Assembly (NCBI GenBank): GCA_036804505.1
Contig: DAIRSI010000022.1
Coordinates: 10,636 to 74,635 of the forward strand
DNA from: Phocaeicola_A sp036804505
GTDB lineage: Bacteria > Bacteroidota > Bacteroidia > Bacteroidales > Bacteroidaceae
Direction: 5' to 3'
DNA length: 64,000 nucleotides
Shown here: piece after piece, positions 53,222 through 61,018 of the stretch
Layout: the number at the start of each line of letters is the position of its first letter
Numbering within the stretch: the first letter of the stretch is position 1
Notes under the pieces: model-generated
Database searches by the model: none
What the model was told of the DNA's origin: nothing
The model's input: the letters and a program-made list of their open reading frames with translations, nothing else
Program-made: the position numbers and the translations under genes

Positions 53222-54015
53222 AAATAGAGGGCTTTTATTGCAAATGGAACATGTTCGGCTGCAGTCAGTTCATTATTTCCGAATTCTGAAAGCAAATCAA
53301 TGGGATATATCTGACGAACATACTTCTTCAGATTCTCCTTCAGTTCATTGTCTCCTTGCAGGTAGAGGCTGTCTTTTTCCTGATTCAGGTTCAGTTGCTT
53401 CCATACATAGAGAATATAATACATCCGGTCTGCTGTGTCACTGCATGCAAATGAATTGTCAAACTGGATTTTATTTCTGTTCAGGCAGATGATATCTGTT
53501 CTTCTGCGTTGTGCATGTACGAACAGTCTCATGCCTTCTTCCTGGTGACCTCTTCCCGCACAGTATTCAAGAATGGGAGTTATGGCGGAATAATAGTAAG
53601 GATTGTCGAATGATTCATTCAACAGCTGGTAAGTAGATTTTTCGATGGAAAAAAGAACTACTGCCGGAGTTTTCTTTAGAATATTGAAAAGCACGGTCTG
53701 CTTGGACAGCTCCGGGAAATTATACTGATATTGTGATACAATCTGTTCTTCGTCAAAAAGTTCAAAGGGAACCAATGTGGTAGGAGCATTATCAAGTAGA
53801 ACGAAAGTCTTCCGGTACTTTTTTCCTATGAAATCGCTCTCTTTGAATATCCTGCGCAGATTGGCCGTTATCGTTATTGACGGATCGGCCTTGTAAGTTT
53901 TATAATAGAACAGTCCTTCTTCCGTGTGGTAGAAAGAAAATGAAAAACCATCCGTGCTTACACGGATGGTTAGTATATATTGATCGGATTTTGTCAAATC
54001 AATGCTTTCAGCCAT
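53209..54015 (-). CDS. DUF3822 family protein
   Basis: 268 residues, cytoplasmic, no signal peptide. Sequence such as DQYILTIRVSTDGFSFSFYH at the N-terminus and ALYLCAL at the end matches DUF3822, a Bacteroidetes family usually next to rsmD. As far as I recall it is grouped with actin-like ATPase folds, though no active site is clear here. It lies 3 bp after the upstream gene and overlaps rsmD by 13 bp, so the three are one operon. Confidence 0.82.
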   Translation of the reverse strand: MAESIDLTKSDQYILTIRVSTDGFSFSFYHTEEGLFYYKTYKADPSITITANLRRIFKESDFIGKKYRKTFVLLDNAPTTLVPFELFDEEQIVSQYQYNFPELSKQTVLFNILKKTPAVVLFSIEKSTYQLLNESFDNPYYYSAITPILEYCAGRGHQEEGMRLFVHAQRRRTDIICLNRNKIQFDNSFACSDTADRMYYILYVWKQLNLNQEKDSLYLQGDNELKENLKKYVRQIYPIDLLSEFGNNELTAAEHVPFAIKALYLCAL

Positions 54016-54018
54016 AAA

Positions 54019-54654
54019 TTATTCCCAGTTACCTGCGTTGTTATTCGGGTTCTGAACATCACCGACTTTCAAGCCCTGATATTTGTTCAGTTTCTTCTGA
54101 GTATCATTTAAGTTGATAAGTTCTTGCTTATTGATGCCCTGCAAATAAACGTTGAACGGAGTTCTAGCTTCGAACAAGTGGATAGGAGCACCTGATTTTG
54201 TCTTCTGGCTGTCGTTTGTTTCCAATTCGAATTTAGTTCCATTACCATAAGGAACATAGCAAAGAGAATCTGCATTGAAACCTTTTGCAAAGATAGTATC
54301 TTTTACGGCAATCCAAGTAGTATCACGAACGATCAAACCTAACTTAACAGCCTTAGCTTCGGTCATGCCTGCTTCAAGCTGATCATCAGTCAAAACGCCT
54401 TCCTTACGGATGAACGGAAGTTTAGCACTCTTTACGAAACTGATTAATGTGTCAAAACTTGCAGTATATCTGCCTTTATTGACTTTTGCAAACTCAACTT
54501 CAGCCTTACGGATATCAATAAGGCGGGTTTTAATCTCGCTTTCTCTCAATGTCTTTTCCTTATCAAAATTGATAGGACCCATGATTGATCCGTAGCAGAT
54601 GTAGATTAGTCCAATGACACAAAGAGACAAAATTACATTAATTAATGTTTTCAT
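54019..54654 (-). CDS. Single-helix protein resembling a pseudopilin
   Basis: 211 residues. N-terminal membrane helix (~4-24) is followed by EIKTRLIDIRKAEVEFAKVN-KGRYTASFDTLISFV, close to the pattern of pseudopilins (helix, then x-GRYPTSLDDL). The rest is beta-rich. The usual prepilin-peptidase site (Gly before FTLxE) is missing. It is conserved in Bacteroidales as far as I recall, function unknown. First gene of the unit with DUF3822 and rsmD; a TATTTTTG box on the minus strand (54699-54692) lies 38 bp upstream. Confidence 0.65.
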   Translation of the reverse strand: MKTLINVILSLCVIGLIYICYGSIMGPINFDKEKTLRESEIKTRLIDIRKAEVEFAKVNKGRYTASFDTLISFVKSAKLPFIRKEGVLTDDQLEAGMTEAKAVKLGLIVRDTTWIAVKDTIFAKGFNADSLCYVPYGNGTKFELETNDSQKTKSGAPIHLFEARTPFNVYLQGINKQELINLNDTQKKLNKYQGLKVGDVQNPNNNAGNWE

Positions 54655-54752
54655 AATAAAATATATTTTTTTTTGTTTTATATTCGTGCAGCAAAAATAA
54701 GGAATAATATTTAATAAAAGATATTTCCGAGGAATTTTTTTCTTGTTATTGG

Positions 54753-56180
54753 ATGATAAATAAATATTTAGAACAACAAATTAAGGAATATTTTCATTTC
54801 GAGCCCACTTTTGAGCAAGAAAGATGTATTTCTTCTATTTCCGGTTTCCTCTTTTCGCAAGAGAACTCGGAGATTTTTCTATTGAAAGGTTTTGCCGGAA
54901 CCGGAAAAACTTCACTGGTTGGTGCCCTGGTTCATGCCATGGACAAACTGGAACAAAAGGTGATGCTTTTGGCACCTACGGGGAGGGCTGCCAAGGTGTT
55001 TTCCATTTATGCTGAGCATCCTGCTTTCACCATACATAAAAAGATTTACCGGCAAAGGGCGTTTTCCAATGAGATGTCCAATTTTTCCTTGGCCGATAAC
55101 CTTCACCAGCACACTTTGTTCATTGTGGATGAGGCTTCCATGATAGCCAATGAAGGTTTGAGCGGAGCACTCGGATCTGGTCGCCTGTTGGATGATCTGA
55201 TTCAATATGTGTATTCGGGTACGGGATGTCGTCTGATGTTGCTTGGGGATACTGCACAGCTTCCGCCGGTGGGCGAGGAGTTGAGCCCGGCCTTGGATGT
55301 GAATGTGCTGAAAGGCTACGGCATGAAAGTACGTCAGGAACAGCTCACTCAGGTAGTGCGTCAGTCGGCTGGTTCGGGTATTCTTTATAATGCCACATCC
55401 CTGCGCCAGATGATGGAAGAGGAAAATGTTTTTGAGTTTCCCCGTATTCTGACCGGCTTCCCGGATGTTCATGTAGTCAATGGCGAGGACTTGATAGAGT
55501 TTCTTACCGATTCCTACAACAAGGTGGGTATGGACGGGACTATTGTGGTGACGCGCTCCAACAAGAGGGCGAATATCTATAACAGAGGTATCCGCAACAG
55601 TATTCTTTATCGGGAAGAGGAACTTTCCGGTGGTGACCTTCTCATGATTGCCAAAAACAATTATTTCTGGACAGCCGGATGTAAGGAACTGGAGTTCATA
55701 GCCAATGGAGATATTGCAGTGGTAAGGAGGGTGAGAAGGACCCGTGAGATGTATGGTTTCCGTTTTGCTGATGTCCTTTTGTCTTTTCCCGATTACAACG
55801 ATCTGGAATTGGACACAACCGTTCTGCTGGACACTTTGCAGTCCGAATCTCCGTCTTTGTCCAAAGACGACAATAACCGTCTGTTCAATACGATTCTTGA
55901 GGACTACTCCGATATTCCCTTGAAGCATGACCGTATGAAGAAGATGAAGGCCGATCCCTATTACAATGCTCTGCAAGTGAAGTATGCTTACGCCGTGACT
56001 TGCCACAAGGCGCAAGGCGGGCAGTGGAGTCATGTCTATCTGGACCAAGGTTACCTGACAGAAGAAATGCTCGGCCCCGATTATTACCGGTGGCTTTATA
56101 CGGCTTTTACCCGTGCTACGGAACATGTGTATCTGGTGAACTGGCCGGAGAAACAGATAGAGAATCCTTCTTCCGACTGA
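54753..56180 (+). CDS. RecD2/Dda-like ATP-dependent DNA helicase
   Basis: 475-residue superfamily 1B helicase. Walker A GFAGTGKTSLVGAL, Walker B FIVDEASMI, GDTAQLPPVG (motif III), and the C-terminal UvrD_C_2 motif YAYAVTCHKAQGGQWSHVYL with YTAFTRATE at the end. It is a short protein without the RecB/C-binding N-terminal domain of RecD, so it probably acts alone like Dda or as a RecD2-like helper. It converges with alaS. Confidence 0.88.
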   Translation: MINKYLEQQIKEYFHFEPTFEQERCISSISGFLFSQENSEIFLLKGFAGTGKTSLVGALVHAMDKLEQKVMLLAPTGRAAKVFSIYAEHPAFTIHKKIYRQRAFSNEMSNFSLADNLHQHTLFIVDEASMIANEGLSGALGSGRLLDDLIQYVYSGTGCRLMLLGDTAQLPPVGEELSPALDVNVLKGYGMKVRQEQLTQVVRQSAGSGILYNATSLRQMMEEENVFEFPRILTGFPDVHVVNGEDLIEFLTDSYNKVGMDGTIVVTRSNKRANIYNRGIRNSILYREEELSGGDLLMIAKNNYFWTAGCKELEFIANGDIAVVRRVRRTREMYGFRFADVLLSFPDYNDLELDTTVLLDTLQSESPSLSKDDNNRLFNTILEDYSDIPLKHDRMKKMKADPYYNALQVKYAYAVTCHKAQGGQWSHVYLDQGYLTEEMLGPDYYRWLYTAFTRATEHVYLVNWPEKQIENPSSD

Positions 56181-56188
56181 AACAAAAA

Positions 56189-56233
56189 GAAAACAGCCTG
56201 ATGTTTCCGTGAAGAATCATCAAGCTGTTTTTT
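56189..56233. terminator. Bidirectional terminator between helicase and alaS
   Basis: Stem AAAACAGC-CT-GATG / CATC-AA-GCTGTTTT with a 2x2 internal loop, and A- and T-tracts on either side. Confidence 0.82.
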
Positions 56234-56252
56234 ATAATTAGTGTTGTTTCAA

Positions 56253-58874
56253 TCAAAGTCCTGCCAGTTCCAAAACCTTGTCTACGGCAGCATGCAGTCC
56301 GTCGATATTCTTACCTCCGGCTGTAGCGAAGTGAGGCTGGCCGCCTCCGCCACCCTGAATGAGCTTGGCTGCCTCGCGGACGATGCTTCCCGCATTCAGG
56401 TTGTTTTCTTTAACCAGGTTGTCGCTCAGCATCACGCTCAAGGTAGGTTTGTTATCACCTGTGCTTCCTATCACGGCAAGCAGGTTGTCGGGTTGTGCTT
56501 CACGAAGCTTGAACACCAGATCCTTGGCTGCAGCGGCGTCGATGAGGAGAACCGCCTTGATGATTTTCACACCGTTTCTGTCTTCTGCCTTTGCCAGAAG
56601 TTTTTCTTTGGTACGTTCGATGGCTTGTGCCTGGAATTTCTCTATTTCCTTCTTCATCGAGTCGTGATCTTCCATATATTTGGCAATCACGCCTTTCAGG
56701 TCTTTTGCATTGTTGAAGAGAGATGCGATGGCTTTCAAAGAATCCTCGACATCGTACATGCTTTCCTCGCATTGTTTTCCGGTAAGTGCTTCAATGCGTC
56801 GAACACCTGCTGCAACACTGCTTTCCGAAACGATTTTGAACATTCCGATGCGTCCCGTGGAAGTGGCATGGATACCTCCGCAGAATTCGATACTCGGTCC
56901 GAATCTTACCACTCTCACCTTATCGCCGTATTTCTCGCCGAATAGAGCGATGGCACCCAGCTTCTTGGCTTCTTCTATCGGGGTATCACGATGTTCGTCC
57001 AGATGCAAATCTTGGCGAATCAGATCATTTACGATTCTTTCCGTCTGGCGTAATTCCTCGTCGGTCACCTTCTGGAAGTGGGAGAAGTCAAAGCGGAGCG
57101 TATCCGGCGATACGTAGGAACCTTTCTGTTCTACATGGTCGCCGAGCACCTGTTTCAAGGCATAATCCAGCAAGTGGGTAGCTGTGTGGTTGGCAGCGCA
57201 AGCGTTGCGCTTGTCAGTATCCACGCAAGCCATGAAATCGGCCTCCGGATTCTGCGGCAATTTTTTCACAATGTGAATGGACTGTCCGTTTTCTCTTTTG
57301 GTATCTATGATGTCAAGAGTTTCTTCTTCGTTGCAAAGAACTCCGCAATCACCCACCTGGCCTCCCATCTCTCCGTAGAAAGGAGTGAAGTCCAGTACGA
57401 GTTCGAAGAACGTGTTCTTCTTCTGAGTCACTTTGCGATAGCGCAGGATGCGGCAATCATGTTCGGTATAGTCGTAACCCACGAACTGTTGTTCACCCGG
57501 TCTCACCTCTACCCAGTCGCTGTTCTCCACGGCGGCAGCATTGCGTGCACGTTCCTTTTGCTTTTGCATTTCCTCGCCAAACTGTTTCTCGTCCACGGTG
57601 TATCCGTTTTCGCGGCAAATCAGTTCAGTAAGGTCGAGCGGGAACCCGTAAGTATCGAAAAGGCGGAATGCCTGTACACCATCGAGTTCCTTTTTTCCTT
57701 CCTTCTTCAGATTGTCCATGGCATCAGCCAGCAAGTCGATGCCTTTCTCCAGAGTGCGCAGGAAAGAATCCTCTTCCTCTTTCATTACCCTCCCGATAAG
57801 CTCCTGCTGGGCAGGTAGTTCCGGATAGGCGGCACCCATTTCGCGGATAAGCGTCGGGAGCAGTTTGTACATGAAGGATTCTCTTTGTCCGAGGAATGTG
57901 TAGGCATAGCGTACGGCACGGCGCAAGATGCGTCGGATTACGTAGCCGGCCTTGGCATTGCTGGGCAGCTGTCCGTCGGCAATTGAGAATGCGACGGCAC
58001 GAAGATGGTCGGCGATGACCCTCATGGCCACGTCGGTCTTTTCGTCCTTGCCGTATTCATGTCCCGACAGGGAGCCGATTTCTTTGATGATGGGCTGGAA
58101 AATATCCGTATCGTAGTTGGAGTGTTTTCCCTGCAAGGCACGAACCAGACGTTCGAATCCCATTCCCGTATCGATTACGTGCATGGGCAGCGGTTCCAGA
58201 GAGCCGTCGGCCTTGCGGTTATATTGCATGAACACTACGTTCCATATTTCTATGACCTGAGGGTCATCTTGGTTTACCAGTTTCCATCCCGGAGTTTTGG
58301 CTTTCTCTTCCGGCGTGCGTGAATCCAGATGGATTTCGGAACAAGGGCCGCAAGGACCCGTTTCGCCCATTTCCCAGAAATTATCGTGTTTGTTGCCGTT
58401 GATGATATGATCTTTCGGCAGATGTTTCGACCAGAAAGATGCCGCTTCGTCATCGCGGGGCAAGCCTTCTTCCTTGGCACCTTCGAATACCGTTGCATAA
58501 AGATTTTCGGGGTCCAGTTTGAGAACTTCTACCAGATATTCCCAGGCGAAGTTGATAGCCTCTTCCTTGAAATAATCTCCGAAGCTCCAGTTGCCCAGCA
58601 TTTCGAACATGGTGTGGTGGTACGTATCATGCCCCACTTCTTCCAGGTCATTATGTTTTCCGCTTACGCGAAGGCATTTCTGAGAATCTGTGGCGCGTCT
58701 TGATTTCGGTTCGCGGGTTCCGAGAATGATATCTTTGAACTGATTCATACCTGCGTTGGTGAACATCAGCGTTGGGTCGTCCTTGATAACCATGGGAGCC
58801 GACGGAACGATGAGGTGACCTTTCGACTCGAAAAACTTCTTGAACGAGTCGCGTATTTCATTAGCTGTCATCAT
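56253..58874 (-). CDS. alaS: Alanyl-tRNA synthetase
   Basis: Charges tRNA-Ala. 873 residues, full length: class II core (MLGNWSFGDYFKEEAI, GMGFERLVRALQ), editing domain with the zinc site NHTATHLLDYAL and FCGGIHATSTG, coiled coil, and C-Ala domain ending GGGGGQPHFATAGG and LELAGL. Translation may begin at either of the two first Met codons. It has a TATCTTTG box on the minus strand at 58923-58916. Confidence 0.97.
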   Translation of the reverse strand: MMTANEIRDSFKKFFESKGHLIVPSAPMVIKDDPTLMFTNAGMNQFKDIILGTREPKSRRATDSQKCLRVSGKHNDLEEVGHDTYHHTMFEMLGNWSFGDYFKEEAINFAWEYLVEVLKLDPENLYATVFEGAKEEGLPRDDEAASFWSKHLPKDHIINGNKHDNFWEMGETGPCGPCSEIHLDSRTPEEKAKTPGWKLVNQDDPQVIEIWNVVFMQYNRKADGSLEPLPMHVIDTGMGFERLVRALQGKHSNYDTDIFQPIIKEIGSLSGHEYGKDEKTDVAMRVIADHLRAVAFSIADGQLPSNAKAGYVIRRILRRAVRYAYTFLGQRESFMYKLLPTLIREMGAAYPELPAQQELIGRVMKEEEDSFLRTLEKGIDLLADAMDNLKKEGKKELDGVQAFRLFDTYGFPLDLTELICRENGYTVDEKQFGEEMQKQKERARNAAAVENSDWVEVRPGEQQFVGYDYTEHDCRILRYRKVTQKKNTFFELVLDFTPFYGEMGGQVGDCGVLCNEEETLDIIDTKRENGQSIHIVKKLPQNPEADFMACVDTDKRNACAANHTATHLLDYALKQVLGDHVEQKGSYVSPDTLRFDFSHFQKVTDEELRQTERIVNDLIRQDLHLDEHRDTPIEEAKKLGAIALFGEKYGDKVRVVRFGPSIEFCGGIHATSTGRIGMFKIVSESSVAAGVRRIEALTGKQCEESMYDVEDSLKAIASLFNNAKDLKGVIAKYMEDHDSMKKEIEKFQAQAIERTKEKLLAKAEDRNGVKIIKAVLLIDAAAAKDLVFKLREAQPDNLLAVIGSTGDNKPTLSVMLSDNLVKENNLNAGSIVREAAKLIQGGGGGQPHFATAGGKNIDGLHAAVDKVLELAGL

Positions 58875-58910
58875 ATATTTTGTACTTTAATTTTAACTTC
58901 CATTGAAAAG

Positions 58911-58943
58911 TTTTGCAAAGATACGCTTGTTTTATTATTTTTG
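58911..58943. promoter_or_regulatory. Overlapping divergent promoters of alaS and the MerR gene
   Basis: Minus strand: TATCTTTG (58923-58916) for alaS. Plus strand: TTTTG (58911-58915) and TATTTTTG (58936-58943), 20 bp apart, for the MerR gene. The plus -33 abuts the alaS -7 box, so the two promoters cannot be occupied by RNA polymerase together. Confidence 0.6.
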
Positions 58944-59015
58944 CGAAGATATTACTTAAAATCTTTTGATTTTATAGTATAAAAGACAGTGTAACAACTT
59001 ATATCGGGGTAGATT

Positions 59016-59360
59016 ATGGCATACAATGCAAACAAGGATTTAAAATTATATTATTCCATCGGAGAGGTGGCTGCACAGTTTGGTGTGGCAGAATCTTTGC
59101 TCCGATATTGGGAAAAGGAATTCTCCTTTATCTCCCCAAAGAAGACGGGCCGAGGCATTCGTCAATATACTCAGAATGACATCGACAATATCCGTGTGGT
59201 CTTCCATTTGGTCAAGGAGAAGGGCATGACCATAGAAGGAGCGCGCAATGCGTTGAAGCACAATCGAAAGAACGTGGACCAGACTTTGGAACTTACTCAG
59301 CATCTGAAGAATATCCGTGAAGAGCTTTCCAAGATGCTTGAGGAGTTGGAACGTTCCTGA
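59016..59360 (+). CDS. MerR-family transcriptional regulator
   Basis: 114 residues: winged helix of the MerR type (LYYSIGEVAAQFGVAESLLR, YWEKEFSFISPKKT, GRGIRQYTQNDIDNIRVV) followed by a short helical dimerisation part (TLELTQHLKNIREELSKML). No effector domain or metal cysteines. Members of this kind are common in Bacteroidetes, with unknown targets. Divergent from alaS. Confidence 0.9.
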   Translation: MAYNANKDLKLYYSIGEVAAQFGVAESLLRYWEKEFSFISPKKTGRGIRQYTQNDIDNIRVVFHLVKEKGMTIEGARNALKHNRKNVDQTLELTQHLKNIREELSKMLEELERS

Positions 59361-59367
59361 AAAAGGT

Positions 59368-59409
59368 CCGCGGCAGCCTCTCTCAAACTTCATAAGAGAA
59401 CTGCCGCGG
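59368..59409 (+). terminator. GC-rich hairpin after the MerR gene
   Basis: Perfect 9-bp stem CCGCGGCAG / CTGCCGCGG around a 24-nt loop with an inner CTCTC / GAGA pairing. No T-tract follows, so it may stabilise the 3' end rather than terminate. Confidence 0.5.
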
Positions 59410-59481
59410 CATAACAGGGCATAAATAATCAGATTCTTTATCTAAGAGATGCAGGAATCAATGGAATACTGCACCGGCATA

Positions 59482-59547
59482 GAAAAAAAACGTAACTGAT
59501 GGTGAAAAAACGTAACTAGCGGAGGCGGCATCACTGGTTACGTTTTT
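59482..59547. repeat. Inverted repeat with two competing left arms
   Basis: AAAAAACGTAACT occurs twice (59482-59495 and 59503-59515), and its complement GTTACGTTTTTTT once at 59535-59547. Either left arm can pair with the single right arm to give a 12-13-bp hairpin ending in a T-tract, as in a terminator. No gene is close enough upstream to need it, other than the MerR gene. Confidence 0.65.
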
Positions 59548-59674
59548 TTATGAGCAGTTGCATCGCTTGCAAATATATAGTCTTTTGAGGTAAGATTGAT
59601 AGCATATTTTGTATAAATTGATAGTATATTCTGTCAGGATTTGGACTGGATTCCGGCAGGGGGTCAGTTGCACT

Positions 59675-59762
59675 AGCTAACTACGTTGATTAACACAGCT
59701 AACTAACGAAAGTACGATAGCCAACTACAGAGATTTCAAAAGCCAACTTCCCTCGTCTCAAA
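59675..59762. repeat. Four AGCYAACT units at exact 22-bp period, flanked by an inverted repeat
   Basis: Units start at 59675, 59697, 59719 and 59741, each beginning AGCTAACT or AGCCAACT, with unrelated 14-bp remainders. The block is bracketed by CGGCAGG (59654-59660) and CCTGCCG (59776-59782). The rest of 59410-59882 shows no gene. Confidence 0.75.
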
Positions 59763-59882
59763 TGCAAATGGTTTGCCTGCCGTAATAATACGAAATAAAT
59801 GATTAATTTACTCTATAGACTACTGTCACAGGTCCAATATAAGAATGACAGGATGATTGCCAGAGGACTAGTTTAAATAATT

Positions 59883-60266
59883 TTATCTAGATTGTGCGGA
59901 CTCTATCTTACTGACATTCAAGGAAAAATAATACAAACTACCACTTGCCGGGTTATAATCTGGTATTTCGTACAGAAATTTTACTTCTCCCGAAAATAAT
60001 ACATCAAGGCCTTCATATTGATATTCCTTAGGTAAGTTTTTTACAAAAAGGATTCCGCCTTCCTCTATCCCAAACGATTGATGTTTATTAAGATTTTTTA
60101 CCGAGATGGTCCATTGCCCGTCTGTTTTAAAAACTGTTCCTTCATTGTTTTCTACTAAAAAAGGAGTTTGTTTCTCCGTGGGGTACACTCTACCGTCGTC
60201 TGTCTTGTCTTTACAGCTGATTACCAGAAGCAATGACAAAAAAAGGATAATTGATTTGATTTTCAT
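59883..60266 (-). pseudogene. Truncated copy of the M43 lipoprotein gene (N-terminal domain only)
   Basis: 127 codons: lipoprotein signal (lipobox ISC, followed by KDKTDDG) and the beta-rich N-terminal domain, identical or nearly so to residues 1-127 of the protein at 61019-63076. The frame ends in TAA one codon after the homology breaks. Eight differences in 383 bp, no indels, and an intact frame mean that it could still be made as a free lipoprotein. The upstream side is directly occupied by an IS982 remnant that separates it from its original promoter. Confidence 0.75.
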
Positions 60267-60267
60267 A
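59885..60267 (-). repeat. 383-bp duplication, copy 1 (copy 2 at 62695-63077)
   Basis: Aligns without gaps at a constant offset of 2810 bp, with about eight mismatches (~98% identity). The block begins in ATCTAG and ends one base beyond the start codon, so it copies the coding part only. Confidence 0.85.
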
Positions 60268-60270
60268 ATC

Positions 60271-60802
60271 TAATGTGAATTCGATGAATTTTAATTATCT
60301 AAAATTAGTAAATAGCGTCTTTTTGTATTTTTGCATTGACAAAAAACAAATAAAACAAAAAAATACCGCTATGTTTACCGAATACAAAGTTACAAAAATA
60401 TATTGTCTTGCAGACGATTTTTGCAAATTATTTGATGAACACATGATAAGTTCTTCAATATCAGATACCCGAAAGTCAGTAAGTCGGATTCTTCGAGTGA
60501 CTTTTCGTGGACAGAATACAACTCATTGCCAAATTTAAGAGCAACATGAAAGGTGCTTTGATGTCAGTCTCTGACAGCTTACTCCCTAGAAAAAGAACCT
60601 TGATTAAACAATCAATGACGAATTGAAGAACATCGCATAGATAGAACATTCAAGGCATCGCTCGTTTGGAAACTTTCTTATCAACATGTTAAGTGGTATT
60701 GCTGCATATAGTTTCTTTCCCCAAAAACCGATACTTAATTTGCAGAAAGTGACTGACAATCAACTAACTTTATTCTAACGCATATTCATCGAACTCACGT
60801 TA
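60271..60802 (+). mobile_element. Decayed IS982-family insertion sequence
   Basis: Terminal inverted repeats are visible: AATGTGAATTCGATGAAT (60272-60289) and the complement of AACGTGAGTTCGATGAAT (60784-60801), 16 of 18 matching. Between them lie the two ends of an IS982-type transposase gene. At about 530 bp it is half the normal length of ~1 kb, so the middle has been deleted. A target duplication cannot be identified. Confidence 0.8.
60371..60778 (+). pseudogene. IS982-family transposase remnant
   Basis: The N-terminus MFTEYKVTKIYCLADDFCK is typical of IS982 transposases. After ~35 codons the sequence jumps to the C-terminal part: LFVDRIQLIAKFKSNMKGAL, MSVSDSLLPRKRTLI, then after a frameshift DELKNIA, a stop codon, IEHSRHRSFGNFLINMLSGI and AAYSFFPQKPI ending VTDNQLTLF. 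The DDE core is missing and the frame has at least one frameshift and one nonsense codon, so it is inactive. Confidence 0.85.
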
Positions 60803-61018
60803 TTTAGCGAATGAGTTGATTGTCGAAGCCTTAGGAATGCATTGAGAAATCAAAATCATATTCTTCAGTTTGAGTATGGGACTTGTACAGACAGTTCGTA
60901 AGATATAATACCAGCAACAAAGCGTAATTTATGCAATAATTTTTCATTGAACTTGGAATTTCTCAAATGTAATGTGTTCTTAATTCTAATTGCATTTTCT
61001 GCATAGTTCATTTTTACT
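60803..61018. other. Region behind the IS remnant, with a 48-codon minus-strand frame
   Basis: A minus-strand frame at 61011-60865 reads MNYAENAIRIKNTLHLRNSK and goes on to RFVAGIISYELSVQVPYSN. It may be the relic of a truncated gene, since it starts just upstream of the end of the M43 gene and has no leader of its own. I do not recognise it. Nothing else is seen here. Confidence 0.3.

Noticed and set aside
54912..56126. 404-codon open frame on the minus strand
   Set aside because: It is a shadow of the helicase gene, which has all its motifs on the plus strand; the antisense translation has no recognisable domain.
56241..56945. 234-codon plus-strand frame opposite alaS
   Set aside because: Shadow of alaS, whose zinc-binding and C-Ala motifs are on the minus strand.
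59675..59762. CRISPR array
   Set aside because: The period is regular, but the repeat core is only 8 bp and the unit 22 bp, far shorter than CRISPR repeats and spacers; no cas genes in the window.
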